DNA of 64,000 bases from Euborellia annulipes (GCA_023213315.1 JAKCPI010014212.1:124001-188000); one strand, 5' to 3'. Counted from the stretch's first letter, positions 10,545 through 20,349 are shown. A program made the numbers and translations. Notes: generated by a model from the letters alone, not told the origin.

Positions 10545-11896
10545 ATGCGAACAAAAGAATCTTGGTTTCCTAAATTTAAACCGCACGCAGGTAATTTAGA
10601 AACTCCCGTACAAATTGATGAATATCTCCCTCCCGGTAAAAGTATTGTTTTGGGGTTACAACATGCTTTTGCTATGTTCGGAGCAACTGTTTTAGCTCCG
10701 TTACTCATGGGCTTTGATCCGAACCTCACCATTTTTATTACTGGTATCGGCACCATCTTGTTCTTTTTAATTACAGGTGGGCGTATGCCGAGCTATCTTG
10801 GATCAAGCTTCGCTTTTATTGGCGCAGTTGCTGCAGCTACAGGCTATGCAGGCGTTGGATTAAATCCAAATTTAGCTGTGGCACTTGGTGGCACAATCAT
10901 TTGTGGTTTGATTTATGCATGTATCGGTTTAATTGTCATGAAAACTGGAACCGCATGGATTGAAAAACTCATGCCACCCGTGGTCACTGGTGCAATTGTC
11001 ATGATTATTGGTTTAAACCTTGCACCTGTAACAATTAAAAGCGTTTCGACAAATAGCTTTGACACGTGGATGGCTGTAATTACCATTTTATGCATTAGTG
11101 CCGTTGCCGTTTTTACAAGAGGTATGATTCGCCGCCTTCTATTACTCATTGGGCTCATCAGTGCTTATTTTATTTATTTTCTACTCACCAATATCTTAGG
11201 GTTAGGTAAACCCATCGATTTTAATGCGATCAATCAAGCTGCATGGTTCGGCCTACCAACTTTTCACTCACCTGTTTTTAATGCCAAAGCTATTTTATTG
11301 ATTGCACCTGTTGCGCTTATTTTAGTCGCTGAAAACTTAGGACATTTTAAAGCAGTTTCTGCCATGACAGAACGTAATTTATCTCCATATATGGGTCGTG
11401 CTTTTTTGCAGATGGTATCTGTACAAGTTTATCAGCTTCTGTTGGTGGTACAGGCATGACAACTTATGCTGAAAATATAGGAGTAATGGCTGTAACTAAA
11501 GTCTATTCAACGACTATTTTTGTGGTTGCAGGACTATTTGCAATTCTACTCGGTCTATCCCCTAAATTTGGAGCAATTATTAGCACCATCCCTGTTGCTT
11601 TATTAGGCGGTGCGTCTATTGTTGTCTTTGGCTTAATTACTGTTGCTGGAGCAAAAATTTGGATCGATAACAAAGTTGATTTCACTAAAAATAGTACTTT
11701 AATTATTGCAGCAGTTAGCCTCATTATGGGTGCTGGTAATTTAAGTCTACATATTGGGCCATTTGACTTAGGAGGTATTGGAACTGCGACACTTGCAGCA
11801 ATTGTTCTTAACCTATTACTCAATAGAACAGAAAAATCCCAAAGCCAATCTATTGAAAAATCAGTAGAACCGCTTAATTCTGTCCCACATCTCTAA
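10545..11896 (+). CDS. rutG: RutG, uracil permease (NCS2), frameshifted
   Basis: Pyrimidine:proton symporter of the nucleobase-ascorbate transporter family, about 450 residues and about 14 membrane segments. The first frame runs to 11459 and ends inside the substrate-binding block. The second starts GTGMTTYAENIGVMAVTKVYS, the conserved NCS2 segment. One base is missing after the T run at 11403-11409; restoring it gives ADGICTSLSASVGGTGMTTY. It ends the rutABCFG unit. Confidence 0.9.
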
Positions 11897-11911
11897 TTCT
11901 GGAGAAACTCC

Positions 11912-12814
11912 TTGATTCAAAGTGTTTCATTTATCGGTTTAGGCGCAATGGGATGGCATATGGCTTCCCATTTAACCCAAGTATGTAGCCAAGTCTATGT
12001 TTGGAATCGTACTTTCGCTAAAGCAAAGCAACATGAACAAATCTTTGGTACGCAGGCTGTAGATCTGACACAAGCTCTGCAAGCAGATATTATCTTTTCA
12101 TGCTTACCTACTAGCCAAGATGTAGAAAATTTAATTGCAGATTCTCAACTAAAACAAGGCTGTATTTGGGTAGACTGCACTAGCGGGGTACCAGAGACTG
12201 CAAGGAAACTCAGCCAACAGCTCAAATTAAATAAAGTTGATTATTTAGATGCACCAGTTTCAGGTCAAACGATTGGAGCTGAACGAGGAACACTTACGGT
12301 AATGGTTGGAGGCGATGAGTCTGCTTTTAAAAGAGCAAAACCCATCATTCAAGCATTTGCTAATTTAGTTGAATATGTCGGCGGAAGTGGTGCTGCCTTT
12401 GCAGTAAAAGCCATCAATAACACCTTAATGGCAACACAACTTTGGGCGTTGGCAGAGGGATTAAGTATCCTTAAATCTCAAGGCGTAAATTTATACTCCG
12501 CAATGAACTGCATTAACCACTCTAGTGGCAAAAGTAATGTTTCAGAACACATCATGATGCAACGTGTTTTAAGCCGTAAATTTGAAAAAACTTTTGCATT
12601 AGATTTATTACAAAAGGATATTGGAATTGCACTAAATCTCGTTACTCAAAATAATTTGGAACTCCCAGCTTTTAGTCTTATTCAGCAACAGTTTAATCAG
12701 ATTTCCAAACCCGATGCACAACAAGTCGATTTTTCAGCCATAGTTAAAATATTGGAACAAAAACCAACTAGAGCTTATGTTAAGAGTAGGTCATGCGACC
12801 TACTTTTTTCATAA
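11912..12814 (+). CDS. 3-hydroxyisobutyrate-dehydrogenase-like NAD(P) oxidoreductase
   Basis: Beta-hydroxyacid dehydrogenase of about 290-300 residues. The N-terminal Rossmann fold shows GLGAMGWHMASHL at residues 9-21, the substrate loop reads DAPVSGQTIGAERGTL near 115, and the catalytic Lys lies in AFAVKAINNTLMA near 165. The start is TTG with a GGAG site 8 bases upstream, 15 bases after rutG, so it probably shares the rut transcript. The family reduces short semialdehydes, including tartronate and malonic semialdehyde. A role in clearing the Rut product is plausible but unproven. The last codons run through a terminator hairpin, so the true end may be the TAG at 12769-12771 if an A was lost near 12758-12763. 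Confidence 0.85.
   Translation: MIQSVSFIGLGAMGWHMASHLTQVCSQVYVWNRTFAKAKQHEQIFGTQAVDLTQALQADIIFSCLPTSQDVENLIADSQLKQGCIWVDCTSGVPETARKLSQQLKLNKVDYLDAPVSGQTIGAERGTLTVMVGGDESAFKRAKPIIQAFANLVEYVGGSGAAFAVKAINNTLMATQLWALAEGLSILKSQGVNLYSAMNCINHSSGKSNVSEHIMMQRVLSRKFEKTFALDLLQKDIGIALNLVTQNNLELPAFSLIQQQFNQISKPDAQQVDFSAIVKILEQKPTRAYVKSRSCDLLFS
12785..12809 (+). terminator. Terminator of the rutABCFG unit, overlapping the annotated gene end
   Basis: Eight-base stem AGTAGGTC/GACCTACT with a four-base loop and six T. It lies before the annotated stop codon at 12812-12814. Confidence 0.85.
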
Positions 12815-12830
12815 GAAAAGTAGAGTAACT

Positions 12831-13283
12831 TTATTGATCTGGAATTTCAGCTTCAACTAATAGGGTAAGTAAAGATAAGGATTCTTGCCATCCCAAATAG
12901 CATGCTTCCACAGGGATAACTTCAGGTATGCCTTCTTGTGTAATGTGTACTTCTGTACCCACCATTACAGTTTTTAATGTAATAGTGACTTGCATGGTTC
13001 CCGGTAAATTTGGATCATCAAATTGATCGTTATACCGAATTAACTCATTAGGAATTAACTCAACATAGGTTCCACCAAAAGCATGTGTTGAACCTGTCGA
13101 AAAATTGGTAAAACTCATTTTATAAGAGCCACCCACACTTGAATCAAAACTATGAACCTTTGCGGTAAAACCATGAGGTGGCAACCACTTTACTAAAGCA
13201 TCTGGATCTAAAAATGCACGATAAACACGCTCGGCCGGGGCTTTAAACACGCGATGAAATTTTACTGTTCCTGTTGCCATCAT
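12831..13283 (-). CDS. SRPBCC (AHSA1-type) domain protein
   Basis: A 150-residue START/Bet v1-like protein of the Hsp90-ATPase-activator-homology group. It opens with VKFHRVFKAPAERVYRAF, then WLPPHGFTAKVHSFD and a C-terminal WQESLSLLTLLVE helix. Such proteins have a hydrophobic pocket and mostly unknown ligands. There are two Met codons at the start, and either is possible. No operon partner; it faces the end of the rut cluster. Confidence 0.85.
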   Translation of the reverse strand: MMATGTVKFHRVFKAPAERVYRAFLDPDALVKWLPPHGFTAKVHSFDSSVGGSYKMSFTNFSTGSTHAFGGTYVELIPNELIRYNDQFDDPNLPGTMQVTITLKTVMVGTEVHITQEGIPEVIPVEACYLGWQESLSLLTLLVEAEIPDQ

Positions 13284-13496
13284 ATTCTCCCTTATTTTAA
13301 TTTCCTTAAAATTATTGAAATTATGTTTATTAGCTTAAACCTTCCGATTTATTCGAACGTATATTTTTGGTGTTTTTTTAAACAAAAAGCGATCTTCAGG
13401 AGAAAATCAAATTACGAAAACTATGGCTGATTTTTAGTAAAAATGGAGCAAAATAGTCAGCAATCATAAAGAAACATATTGAATTTGAGATTAATC

Positions 13497-14219
13497 ATGA
13501 GTCTGCTTGCTTTCTCCTCATATGCTTTAAACGGCGTAGATGCACAAAAGTTTTTACAAGGCCAAGTTACTGTAGATACAGAACGTTTAGCTGAAAATGA
13601 AACTCGCTATACAGCCATTTGTGACCTTAAAGGTCGTATTCATTTTGGCTTATGGTTAAAAAAGATTAATGCGGAAAGTTTTGAAATTGTAGTTGCTCGA
13701 GATCAAGCAGAAGAGTTTGCTAAACATATTAAAAAGTTTGGTGCTTTTTCGAAAATGACCTTAAGTGAACAAGGCACTGTTTTTCCAAAAATTGCAGGTC
13801 ATCAAACTGAGTTTTCTGCACTAGAAACTGATATCTCTGAATGGCAAAAACAAGCGATTCTTTCTGGACAAGCTTGGATTACACAGGCAACTGAACATGA
13901 ATTCCAACCACAAGAATTGCGTTTACATCAACGTGAAGGTGTCAATTACGACAAGGGCTGTTACCTAGGTCAAGAAATCGTGGCACGTCTTTGGTTTAAA
14001 GCAAAACCTAAACATTGGTTACATGTAGTACAAGGCACTGGTGAAGTACCTGCGGCGAAAGCTCAACTCCATAACGATGTTGAAGTGGTCAATAGTGTTG
14101 CAAATGATGAGGGCTATCTTGCTTTGGTCGTGGCTAAACCTGCAGCCCTTGAAGAGCTAGGCCTTAAAATTCTAGATTTACCAGAAGCCTTAAGCGGTGA
14201 TGTTGCTAGACCACAATAG
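13497..14219 (+). CDS. ygfZ: YgfZ/GcvT-like folate-binding protein
   Basis: Folate-dependent helper of iron-sulphur cluster enzymes (maintenance of MiaB-type clusters in E. coli). It carries the family signature KGCYLGQE near residue 160, whose Cys is essential, and the N-terminal ALNGVDAQKFLQGQVTVD. I take the ATG at 13497; a TTG at 13481 sits just upstream. About 240 residues, shorter than E. coli YgfZ (326). Confidence 0.9.
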   Translation: MSLLAFSSYALNGVDAQKFLQGQVTVDTERLAENETRYTAICDLKGRIHFGLWLKKINAESFEIVVARDQAEEFAKHIKKFGAFSKMTLSEQGTVFPKIAGHQTEFSALETDISEWQKQAILSGQAWITQATEHEFQPQELRLHQREGVNYDKGCYLGQEIVARLWFKAKPKHWLHVVQGTGEVPAAKAQLHNDVEVVNSVANDEGYLALVVAKPAALEELGLKILDLPEALSGDVARPQ

Positions 14220-14238
14220 TTAATTTTATAGTTAGTTA

Positions 14239-14269
14239 AAAGCCCACCTTTAACATCGTGGGCTTTTTA
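14239..14269 (+). terminator. Terminator after ygfZ
   Basis: Ten-base stem AAAAGCCCAC/GTGGGCTTTT, loop of ten, T run. Confidence 0.85.
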
Positions 14270-14366
14270 ATAGATACAAAATACTAATGAATTCATTAAA
14301 TTAGAACGTCAATTTTTTAAGTTTTATATGCCATCATTAACCCTGTTGAAATTAAAGAGAAAAAAG

Positions 14367-15077
14367 ATGAAGACTAAACTTGCTACACTCATGTTGAGTT
14401 TGGCTATTTTCGGTTCTGCTCATGCTGACGTTAAAACACTTGAACAAAATCTTAAGACCAATTATCCAGATTTGCCTGTAAAGGGTGTTTTTCAATCTCC
14501 TGTACAAGGCATTTATGAAGTGTATACAAGCGATCGTATTGTCTATACCAACCAAGATGCCAAATATTTCTTCGTAGGTAATTTAGTCGACATTAAACAA
14601 CAAAAAAATATGACTGATGAACGAATTGCTGAATTGGGTAAGATCGATGTTAAAAGCTTACCGCTCAATCAAGCGATTAAATATGTAAAAGGAAAAGGCG
14701 AACGCACCATCTACATCTTTAGCGATCCAGATTGCCCGTATTGCCAACACTTAGAACAAAATATGGTTGGGGTTGATAACGTAACGGTATATGTTTTCCT
14801 TTACCCTCTGACCAGTTTGCATCCAAACGCCGAAAAAGTATCAACTCAAATCTGGTGCTCAAAAAATCCGGCAGAAGCTTGGACAAACTATATGCTTAAC
14901 CGTAAGTTACCTACGACCAGCAAAACTTGTTCAACTCCAATTCAGAAAAATATAGCTTTAGGTAGTAAATTAAATATTGATGGAACACCGACTTTGTTCT
15001 TGCAAGATGGTCAAAGAATTTCGGGTGTACCAAGTGATGCTAAACAAATTGAAGCGTTACTCAAGTCAGCAAAATAA
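14367..15077 (+). CDS. DsbC-type periplasmic disulphide isomerase
   Basis: Periplasmic thiol:disulphide isomerase of about 236 residues. The ATG at 14367 gives a clear signal peptide (MKTKLATLMLSLAIFGSAHA, cut after AHA), whereas the in-frame ATG at 14328 does not. The N-terminal dimerisation domain includes GVFQSPVQGIYEVYT, and the thioredoxin domain has the active site DPDCPYCQ near residue 127. The cis-Pro loop is GTPTLFL. The order and length match DsbC. It has its own terminator. Confidence 0.92.
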   Translation: MKTKLATLMLSLAIFGSAHADVKTLEQNLKTNYPDLPVKGVFQSPVQGIYEVYTSDRIVYTNQDAKYFFVGNLVDIKQQKNMTDERIAELGKIDVKSLPLNQAIKYVKGKGERTIYIFSDPDCPYCQHLEQNMVGVDNVTVYVFLYPLTSLHPNAEKVSTQIWCSKNPAEAWTNYMLNRKLPTTSKTCSTPIQKNIALGSKLNIDGTPTLFLQDGQRISGVPSDAKQIEALLKSAK

Positions 15078-15083
15078 GAATCT

Positions 15084-15121
15084 TACCCACTCTGGTTTAT
15101 TGACATGAGTGGGTATTTTTT
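15084..15121 (+). terminator. Terminator after the DsbC-like gene
   Basis: Nine-base stem TACCCACTC/GAGTGGGTA followed by T6. Confidence 0.8.
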
Positions 15122-15260
15122 CTCCACAATTTGCCCAAAGCGCAGTGCTTCATATACAAATCGGCTGTTACTTTCAGCGTTCAAGGTTTATGATGAGAAC
15201 TTGAAACTATTTAATGCATCAACGGAATGATGTAGCTACGAAGTAAAAGGTTAAAAAGAA

Positions 15261-16085
15261 ATGAAGAAATTACTAATCGCAAGCCTAATCACCCTTTCAA
15301 GTGCATCAATTTTTGCAGCAGATAACACTACAACTGCTACTAAAACAGATGCTTTTAAACAAGCTGAACAACTCTATGCAGCAAAAAATTACCCAGCTGC
15401 ATTTCAGGAAATGCAACGCCTAGCTCAAACAGGTAATGCTCAAGCCATTTATAACTTAGGTTATATGACTCAAATGGGACAAGGCACAGCAAAAGATTCG
15501 TCTAAAGCTATTAAATATTATGAAGATGCATCTAATAAAGGTTATGCACAAGCGAGTTACACACTCGCTCAAATCTATGAGACAGGTGAACTAGGAGTTG
15601 CCAAAGATAGCAACAAATTCAGTCAATATATTCAAAAGGCATCAGCTCAAGGTTCTGATGATGCGACTGTAAAAATTGCTACGATTTTATTTGCTCAGAA
15701 AAAACCGCAGTCGCATCAAATTGCCCTGCAAAAGTTAGCGCCTTTAATTAGAAAAGGCAACTACCCTGCGATTCAGGTCAAAGCCCTTTATGATATTAGC
15801 CAAGGTGTAGAAAATAAAAACCCACTCATGAAACGTCAAGGCATTGAGTCCTTACAATCAATTGCACAAAAAGGTTATGCACCAGCTTCTATGGCTTTAG
15901 CGACCATGATGGCCAATGGCAATATCATTCCGCAAAATTTGCCACAGGCTAAAAAGATTTTTACTGAATTAGCTAACCAAAATGTTCCCAATGCTAGAGA
16001 ATCTTTAGCTTCGGTTGATAAAATTATTGCAGAAAAAAGTAAACAACCAGCCACTGCTCCAACACAGCCAGCCCCGAAAAAATAG
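15261..16085 (+). CDS. Secreted Sel1-like repeat protein
   Basis: A 274-residue protein with a signal peptide (MKKLLIASLITLSSASIFAA) and tetratricopeptide-like Sel1 repeats. Clear repeats are AIYNLGYMTQMGQGTAKDSSK at about 65-85 and ASYTLAQIYETGELGVAKDS at about 99-118. Weaker ones follow. The C-terminus is Pro/Gln/Ala rich. Sel1 proteins act as periplasmic scaffolds in several systems, but the partner here is unknown. Confidence 0.85.
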   Translation: MKKLLIASLITLSSASIFAADNTTTATKTDAFKQAEQLYAAKNYPAAFQEMQRLAQTGNAQAIYNLGYMTQMGQGTAKDSSKAIKYYEDASNKGYAQASYTLAQIYETGELGVAKDSNKFSQYIQKASAQGSDDATVKIATILFAQKKPQSHQIALQKLAPLIRKGNYPAIQVKALYDISQGVENKNPLMKRQGIESLQSIAQKGYAPASMALATMMANGNIIPQNLPQAKKIFTELANQNVPNARESLASVDKIIAEKSKQPATAPTQPAPKK

Positions 16086-16095
16086 TAAATGATTT

Positions 16096-16116
16096 AAGCC
16101 CCGCAAGGGGCTTTTT
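16096..16116. terminator. Terminator between the Sel1 gene and the AEC transporter
   Basis: AAGCCCC-GCAA-GGGGCTT followed by a T run, between convergent genes. Confidence 0.8.
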
Positions 16117-16119
16117 AAG

Positions 16120-17061
16120 TTACCACCACAAAGCGATAAGTCCGCTCACCCCAATAAAGCCAACAACAGTACTAATCATTAAAGGTGTTAAGGCCTTTTC
16201 ATTTAGGCCATATGCTTGTCCAAAAATTCCAAAAGCAATTGGCATCGGTAAAGCAGCAATTAACGTTCCTGCGTAAAGCATTTCACGGCTTACATTGGGA
16301 GTTATTAAAAAAAGCGCAAAAATAACAGATGGCATTAAGATGACTTTAAATGTCGCCAATAAAACACTTTCTATGTTTACCGTTGTTATTCCAATCCCTA
16401 CTAAACTTCCGCCAATGGCAAACAAGGCCAAAGGTGATGCCGTGCGCCCAAGTAACTCCAAAGACTGATCAAGAGTCGTAGGAAGATTAACATCTAAAAG
16501 AATGCATCCCATCCCAACCAAAATAGCGATAATTACTGGATTCTTGAGTAAATTTAAAAAAGTCTGCTTTAAAAGCGGTAAAAGATTTTGTTGTTGATGT
16601 AAACCAGCTTCGGCCAAAATCAGCATGAGTGCCACAATCAATAAATTTTCAATGATTAAGGTTAAAGAAATATAAATCGCAGCGTGATTGCCAATCAACA
16701 TAGTCAAAATAGCAGTTCCCATGAACCCAGTATTGGACATCGAAGCGCCCATCGCAATTACGGCGCTATGGGTTAAACTATTTTTAAAATATTTTCGATA
16801 AAGAATAAAAGCTAAGAAAAATAAAATTAAAGACCCACCACCATAAGCAAGAAAATAAGCGGGGTGCCAAATGTCCTGTAAGTTTTTATTTGCTAAAGAA
16901 TGAATTAAAAAAGCTGGTAAAGAAATTTTAATCACAAATGCACTAAGTGCCTGGATCTGTTCAGGCGTTACCAATTTGATGAGGACACAAATATAGCCCA
17001 TCAATAGCAATATCAAGATAGGCAAAATAACCTGAAAAAACCACCGAACGACCTCACTCAT
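16120..17061 (-). CDS. AEC family transporter
   Basis: Auxin-efflux-carrier type membrane protein of 313 residues with about ten hydrophobic segments. The N-terminal half shows KISLPAFLIHSLA near residue 46 and GASMSNTGFMG near 106, the latter a family motif in the fourth helix region. Members export organic anions or amino acids. Substrate is unknown here. It is separated from the oxidoreductase by 39 bases and may be cotranscribed with it. Confidence 0.88.
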   Translation of the reverse strand: MSEVVRWFFQVILPILILLLMGYICVLIKLVTPEQIQALSAFVIKISLPAFLIHSLANKNLQDIWHPAYFLAYGGGSLILFFLAFILYRKYFKNSLTHSAVIAMGASMSNTGFMGTAILTMLIGNHAAIYISLTLIIENLLIVALMLILAEAGLHQQQNLLPLLKQTFLNLLKNPVIIAILVGMGCILLDVNLPTTLDQSLELLGRTASPLALFAIGGSLVGIGITTVNIESVLLATFKVILMPSVIFALFLITPNVSREMLYAGTLIAALPMPIAFGIFGQAYGLNEKALTPLMISTVVGFIGVSGLIALWW

Positions 17062-17100
17062 CTAAAGAAAAACGGGCAAAGATGACTTTGCCCGATACAG

Positions 17101-18210
17101 TTAAAAAGAATTAAAAAGCTGTTTTACCCCGTGAGGTTGGCAACGTAAATATTGAGGTGCTATTTTAACTTCCGCACCTAAAGCTGCTGCTGCATGCCAA
17201 GGCCATCTTGGGTCATATAACATTGCACGAGCAAGGCCAATGGCATCAGCTTGCTGATTTTCCAAAATTTGTTCGGCGTGTTCTGGCTCAGTAATTAGCC
17301 CTACAGCAATGACTGGAATAGACACATGCTTTTTGACTTGTTCAGCAAAAGGAACTTGGTAACCAGCTCCAATCTGAATAGATTGGTGCTCGTGCAAACC
17401 ACCACTAGACACATGCACATAGGCTGCGCCCAACTGCTCTAAAGCTTTTGATAAACCAACGGTAGATTCAACATCCCAGTGTTCTACACCGTCTAACCAG
17501 TCGGTCGCAGACAATCTAACTCCCACTGGATAACCAGCAGGAACAGCGAGTTTAATCGCCTGAAGAACCTCAAGGGCCATACGCATACGGTTTTCTAAAG
17601 AGCCGCCATATTCATCTGTACGCTGATTCGCAATTGGGGATAAAAATTGATGTAACAAGTAACCATGTGCACCATGCACTTCAATTAACTCAAAGCCAGC
17701 TTCTACAGCACGTTTTGCAGCAGCTGCAAGATCTTGTTGAACTTGTTTAATTTCATCAATGGTTAAAGCATGCGGCGCTGCATCATGCACTGAAAAGGTA
17801 CTTTCACTTGGAGCAACCGTTTGCCAACCATGAGGCTGATCTTTTGCAATCTGACCTTTACCTAACCACGGTTTTTCAGTAGATGCTTTACGGCCTGCAT
17901 GTGCTAACTGAATTCCAAATGGCATGGGTGAAAGTGTTCTAACCTTACCCAATAACGTTTTGATTTGGTCACGTTGCTGATCATTCCAAAGTCCAAGGTC
18001 AGCATAACTAATACGTCCCTCAGCTTGTACAGCCGTCGCCTCTACAATACAAAGCCCTGCACCAGACAACGCATAATTTGCCCATTGCTGCTCATGCCAA
18101 TAGGTCACTTCACCGTCATCTGTTGCCGAATATTGGCACATTGGGGCAATTACAATTCTATTGACCAGTTGTAGTGAACCAAAGTTAACCGTTTCAAATA
18201 ATTTTGCCAT
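17101..18210 (-). CDS. Old yellow enzyme (YqjM-like NADPH:flavin ene-reductase)
   Basis: FMN-dependent ene-reductase of 369 residues with a TIM barrel. YqjM-class marks are APMCQYSA near residue 22 (redox-tuning Cys), QLAHAGRKAS near 100, EVHGAHGYLLHQFLSP near 180 (substrate-binding His pair) and the RTDEYGGSLENR stretch that follows. It reduces activated C=C bonds in vitro; the natural substrate is rarely known. It starts nine bases after the TonB receptor stop, so they look like one transcript. Confidence 0.9.
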   Translation of the reverse strand: MAKLFETVNFGSLQLVNRIVIAPMCQYSATDDGEVTYWHEQQWANYALSGAGLCIVEATAVQAEGRISYADLGLWNDQQRDQIKTLLGKVRTLSPMPFGIQLAHAGRKASTEKPWLGKGQIAKDQPHGWQTVAPSESTFSVHDAAPHALTIDEIKQVQQDLAAAAKRAVEAGFELIEVHGAHGYLLHQFLSPIANQRTDEYGGSLENRMRMALEVLQAIKLAVPAGYPVGVRLSATDWLDGVEHWDVESTVGLSKALEQLGAAYVHVSSGGLHEHQSIQIGAGYQVPFAEQVKKHVSIPVIAVGLITEPEHAEQILENQQADAIGLARAMLYDPRWPWHAAAALGAEVKIAPQYLRCQPHGVKQLFNSF

Positions 18211-18219
18211 TTTTAATTC

Positions 18220-20349
18220 CTAGAATTGCTTAATTACACGTAAACCTGCACTCCAGTTACGTCCGTCAGCGGGTTCGAAATAGCGACCATTCCCATCATT
18301 TACAATCACTGAACCTGCATAGTTTTTATCAAACAGGTTATCAACACGGGCAAAGCTATTTACTTTCCAATCGCCCATCACCCATGCATAACCAACATTA
18401 GCTGAGGTTACACTGTAGCTTGGCGCTGCGTCACTATTGGTATCATTCACGTATACTTTATCCATATACTGTATATCTACACCACCATATAAACCGTGCG
18501 TAGGTTGCCAAGCCAAAGATGCGTAGGCCTGATTTTTAGCAATACCCGGTATCGCATTTCCTGATGGAATTTGAGCAACACTTCCTGAGGCTGGAATATC
18601 AGCATCAAAGGTTGCATCTAAATAGGTATAGCTAGCGGTTGCAGTTAAATCTCGCCACAGTTTTTTATTCCATGCAAACTCGACACCTTCACGTAAGGTT
18701 TTATCTGCATTACGGAATGTTGAACGGCCGTTAGAATTCCCTGCTGAAACAATGTCATCTTTGGTTTTAGTTTGGAAAACTGCCAAAGTAAAATCACCCA
18801 AATGATTCTGTGACTTTAAGCCTGTTTCATAGGTATCGCTTGTTGATGCTGTTAAATCAAAATTAAAACCACTTTCCCCATCTGGACGATATGCCATTTC
18901 AGTAAATGTCGGTGTTTCAAAACCTTTGGCATAACTCACATACGCCATAAGTTCAGGTAAAATTTGCCAGCTTAAAGCAGCAGAAGGCAAAACTTTATTG
19001 TAATCGGTTTTATCACTATCGTTGCCATTGCTCAAATAATGATCTTCCGACTTATAGTGGACATTACTGTAACGTACGCCCGTATCTAAACGCCATGTTG
19101 GTAAGAACTGCCATGAAGCTTGTAAATAGGGATCAATATTCCACAAAGTATTATCTTCTTCGCGGCGTAAATTACCTTTAACACCATAAGAAGGCTGACC
19201 GTTTACTAAGTTAAAGTTTTCAAAGCCTTTGCGATCTTCATCCATTGCATCAAGTGCAATACCTGCACTGATCGTCGTATTCGGCAATAGTTCTTTACCC
19301 GTCCAACGGAAGTCAGCGCCATAATAATTACGCTCAAAATCAATTACCCCACCAGCATGATTTACACTGGCATCTTGTGTCGACTTAGGGATAGATTGAT
19401 ATTGTGTCACTTGGCGATTGCCTAAATATGCCATCGCATAAAGTTCATTTTTATCATTAATTGGCTTAGACCACGTCACGCCCGTTTGGGTTTGCTCAAT
19501 ATCTTTACGAACATTAAATTGCTTTAAAAAAGGCACTTGTTGTTTTGGATTAGCATTCCACTGATCACGAGTTAGACCCTGCGGATCATCCGCATGGATT
19601 TTTACATAGTTGGTCACCCAGTTAATTTTACTACCATCATCAAGATTCCAACTGAGCTTTGCATTATTTAATACTTTTTCTGCACCACTATGTTCTCGGT
19701 AACCATCGGTATCGAAATATGATGAACTAATAACATAACTTGGTTCATTCGCACCCTTTGCCCCACCTTGTAGCACAAGCCCCGCTCGACTTTTATCGTG
19801 GCTACCACCCGAGTAACTCAGCTCAATCGAGTCTTTACCCTGCCCTTCTTTAGTAGACGTTAAAATCGTTCCGCCAGATGAGTTTCCATACAGTGAAGAA
19901 AATGGCCCTGTTAGCACTTCAACATGATCCAGACTACTTAAATCAATATTAGAGGTTTGACCTTGACCATCTGGCATCGTTGCCGGAATACCATCAACAT
20001 ACAGGCGAATACCTCGAACACCAAAAGTAGAACGTGCGCCAAAACCACGCATTGAAAGCTGTAAATCTTGTGCATAATTTTCACGATTACGAATCTGTAA
20101 ACTCGGTATACCTTTCACAACTTCAGTTAAATTTACTTGTGAAGAAGTATCAACTTGAGGCGCATCTATTCGAAAAACCGAAGCTGGTGTTTGCAAATAG
20201 GTTGTATCTGTACGGGTTGCTTCTACATGTAACGTTGGTAATACCGTAACGTCTTGAGCTAAATCATCTGCCCAAACAAGTGGGCTAGAAATACAGCCCA
20301 TACTCATCAAAATACAGTAATGAAGTCGGTCTAAGCGTAATAAGGACAT
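18220..20349 (-). CDS. pqqU: TonB-dependent receptor, PqqU/YncD-like (PQQ uptake)
   Basis: Outer-membrane receptor of 709 residues with a signal peptide, plug domain and 22-strand barrel ending in an aromatic (KQF). The plug contains RNRENYAQDLQLSMRGFG, then RLYVDGIPATMPDGQGQT and GPFSSLYGNSSGG. These stretches and the ending DNLFDKNYAGSVIVND match what I know of E. coli YncD, now called PqqU, which imports pyrroloquinoline quinone. This window also encodes a PQQ-dependent glucose dehydrogenase at 37292, which fits. The ligand is inferred from similarity, and a siderophore role is less likely. Confidence 0.8.
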   Translation of the reverse strand: MSLLRLDRLHYCILMSMGCISSPLVWADDLAQDVTVLPTLHVEATRTDTTYLQTPASVFRIDAPQVDTSSQVNLTEVVKGIPSLQIRNRENYAQDLQLSMRGFGARSTFGVRGIRLYVDGIPATMPDGQGQTSNIDLSSLDHVEVLTGPFSSLYGNSSGGTILTSTKEGQGKDSIELSYSGGSHDKSRAGLVLQGGAKGANEPSYVISSSYFDTDGYREHSGAEKVLNNAKLSWNLDDGSKINWVTNYVKIHADDPQGLTRDQWNANPKQQVPFLKQFNVRKDIEQTQTGVTWSKPINDKNELYAMAYLGNRQVTQYQSIPKSTQDASVNHAGGVIDFERNYYGADFRWTGKELLPNTTISAGIALDAMDEDRKGFENFNLVNGQPSYGVKGNLRREEDNTLWNIDPYLQASWQFLPTWRLDTGVRYSNVHYKSEDHYLSNGNDSDKTDYNKVLPSAALSWQILPELMAYVSYAKGFETPTFTEMAYRPDGESGFNFDLTASTSDTYETGLKSQNHLGDFTLAVFQTKTKDDIVSAGNSNGRSTFRNADKTLREGVEFAWNKKLWRDLTATASYTYLDATFDADIPASGSVAQIPSGNAIPGIAKNQAYASLAWQPTHGLYGGVDIQYMDKVYVNDTNSDAAPSYSVTSANVGYAWVMGDWKVNSFARVDNLFDKNYAGSVIVNDGNGRYFEPADGRNWSAGLRVIKQF

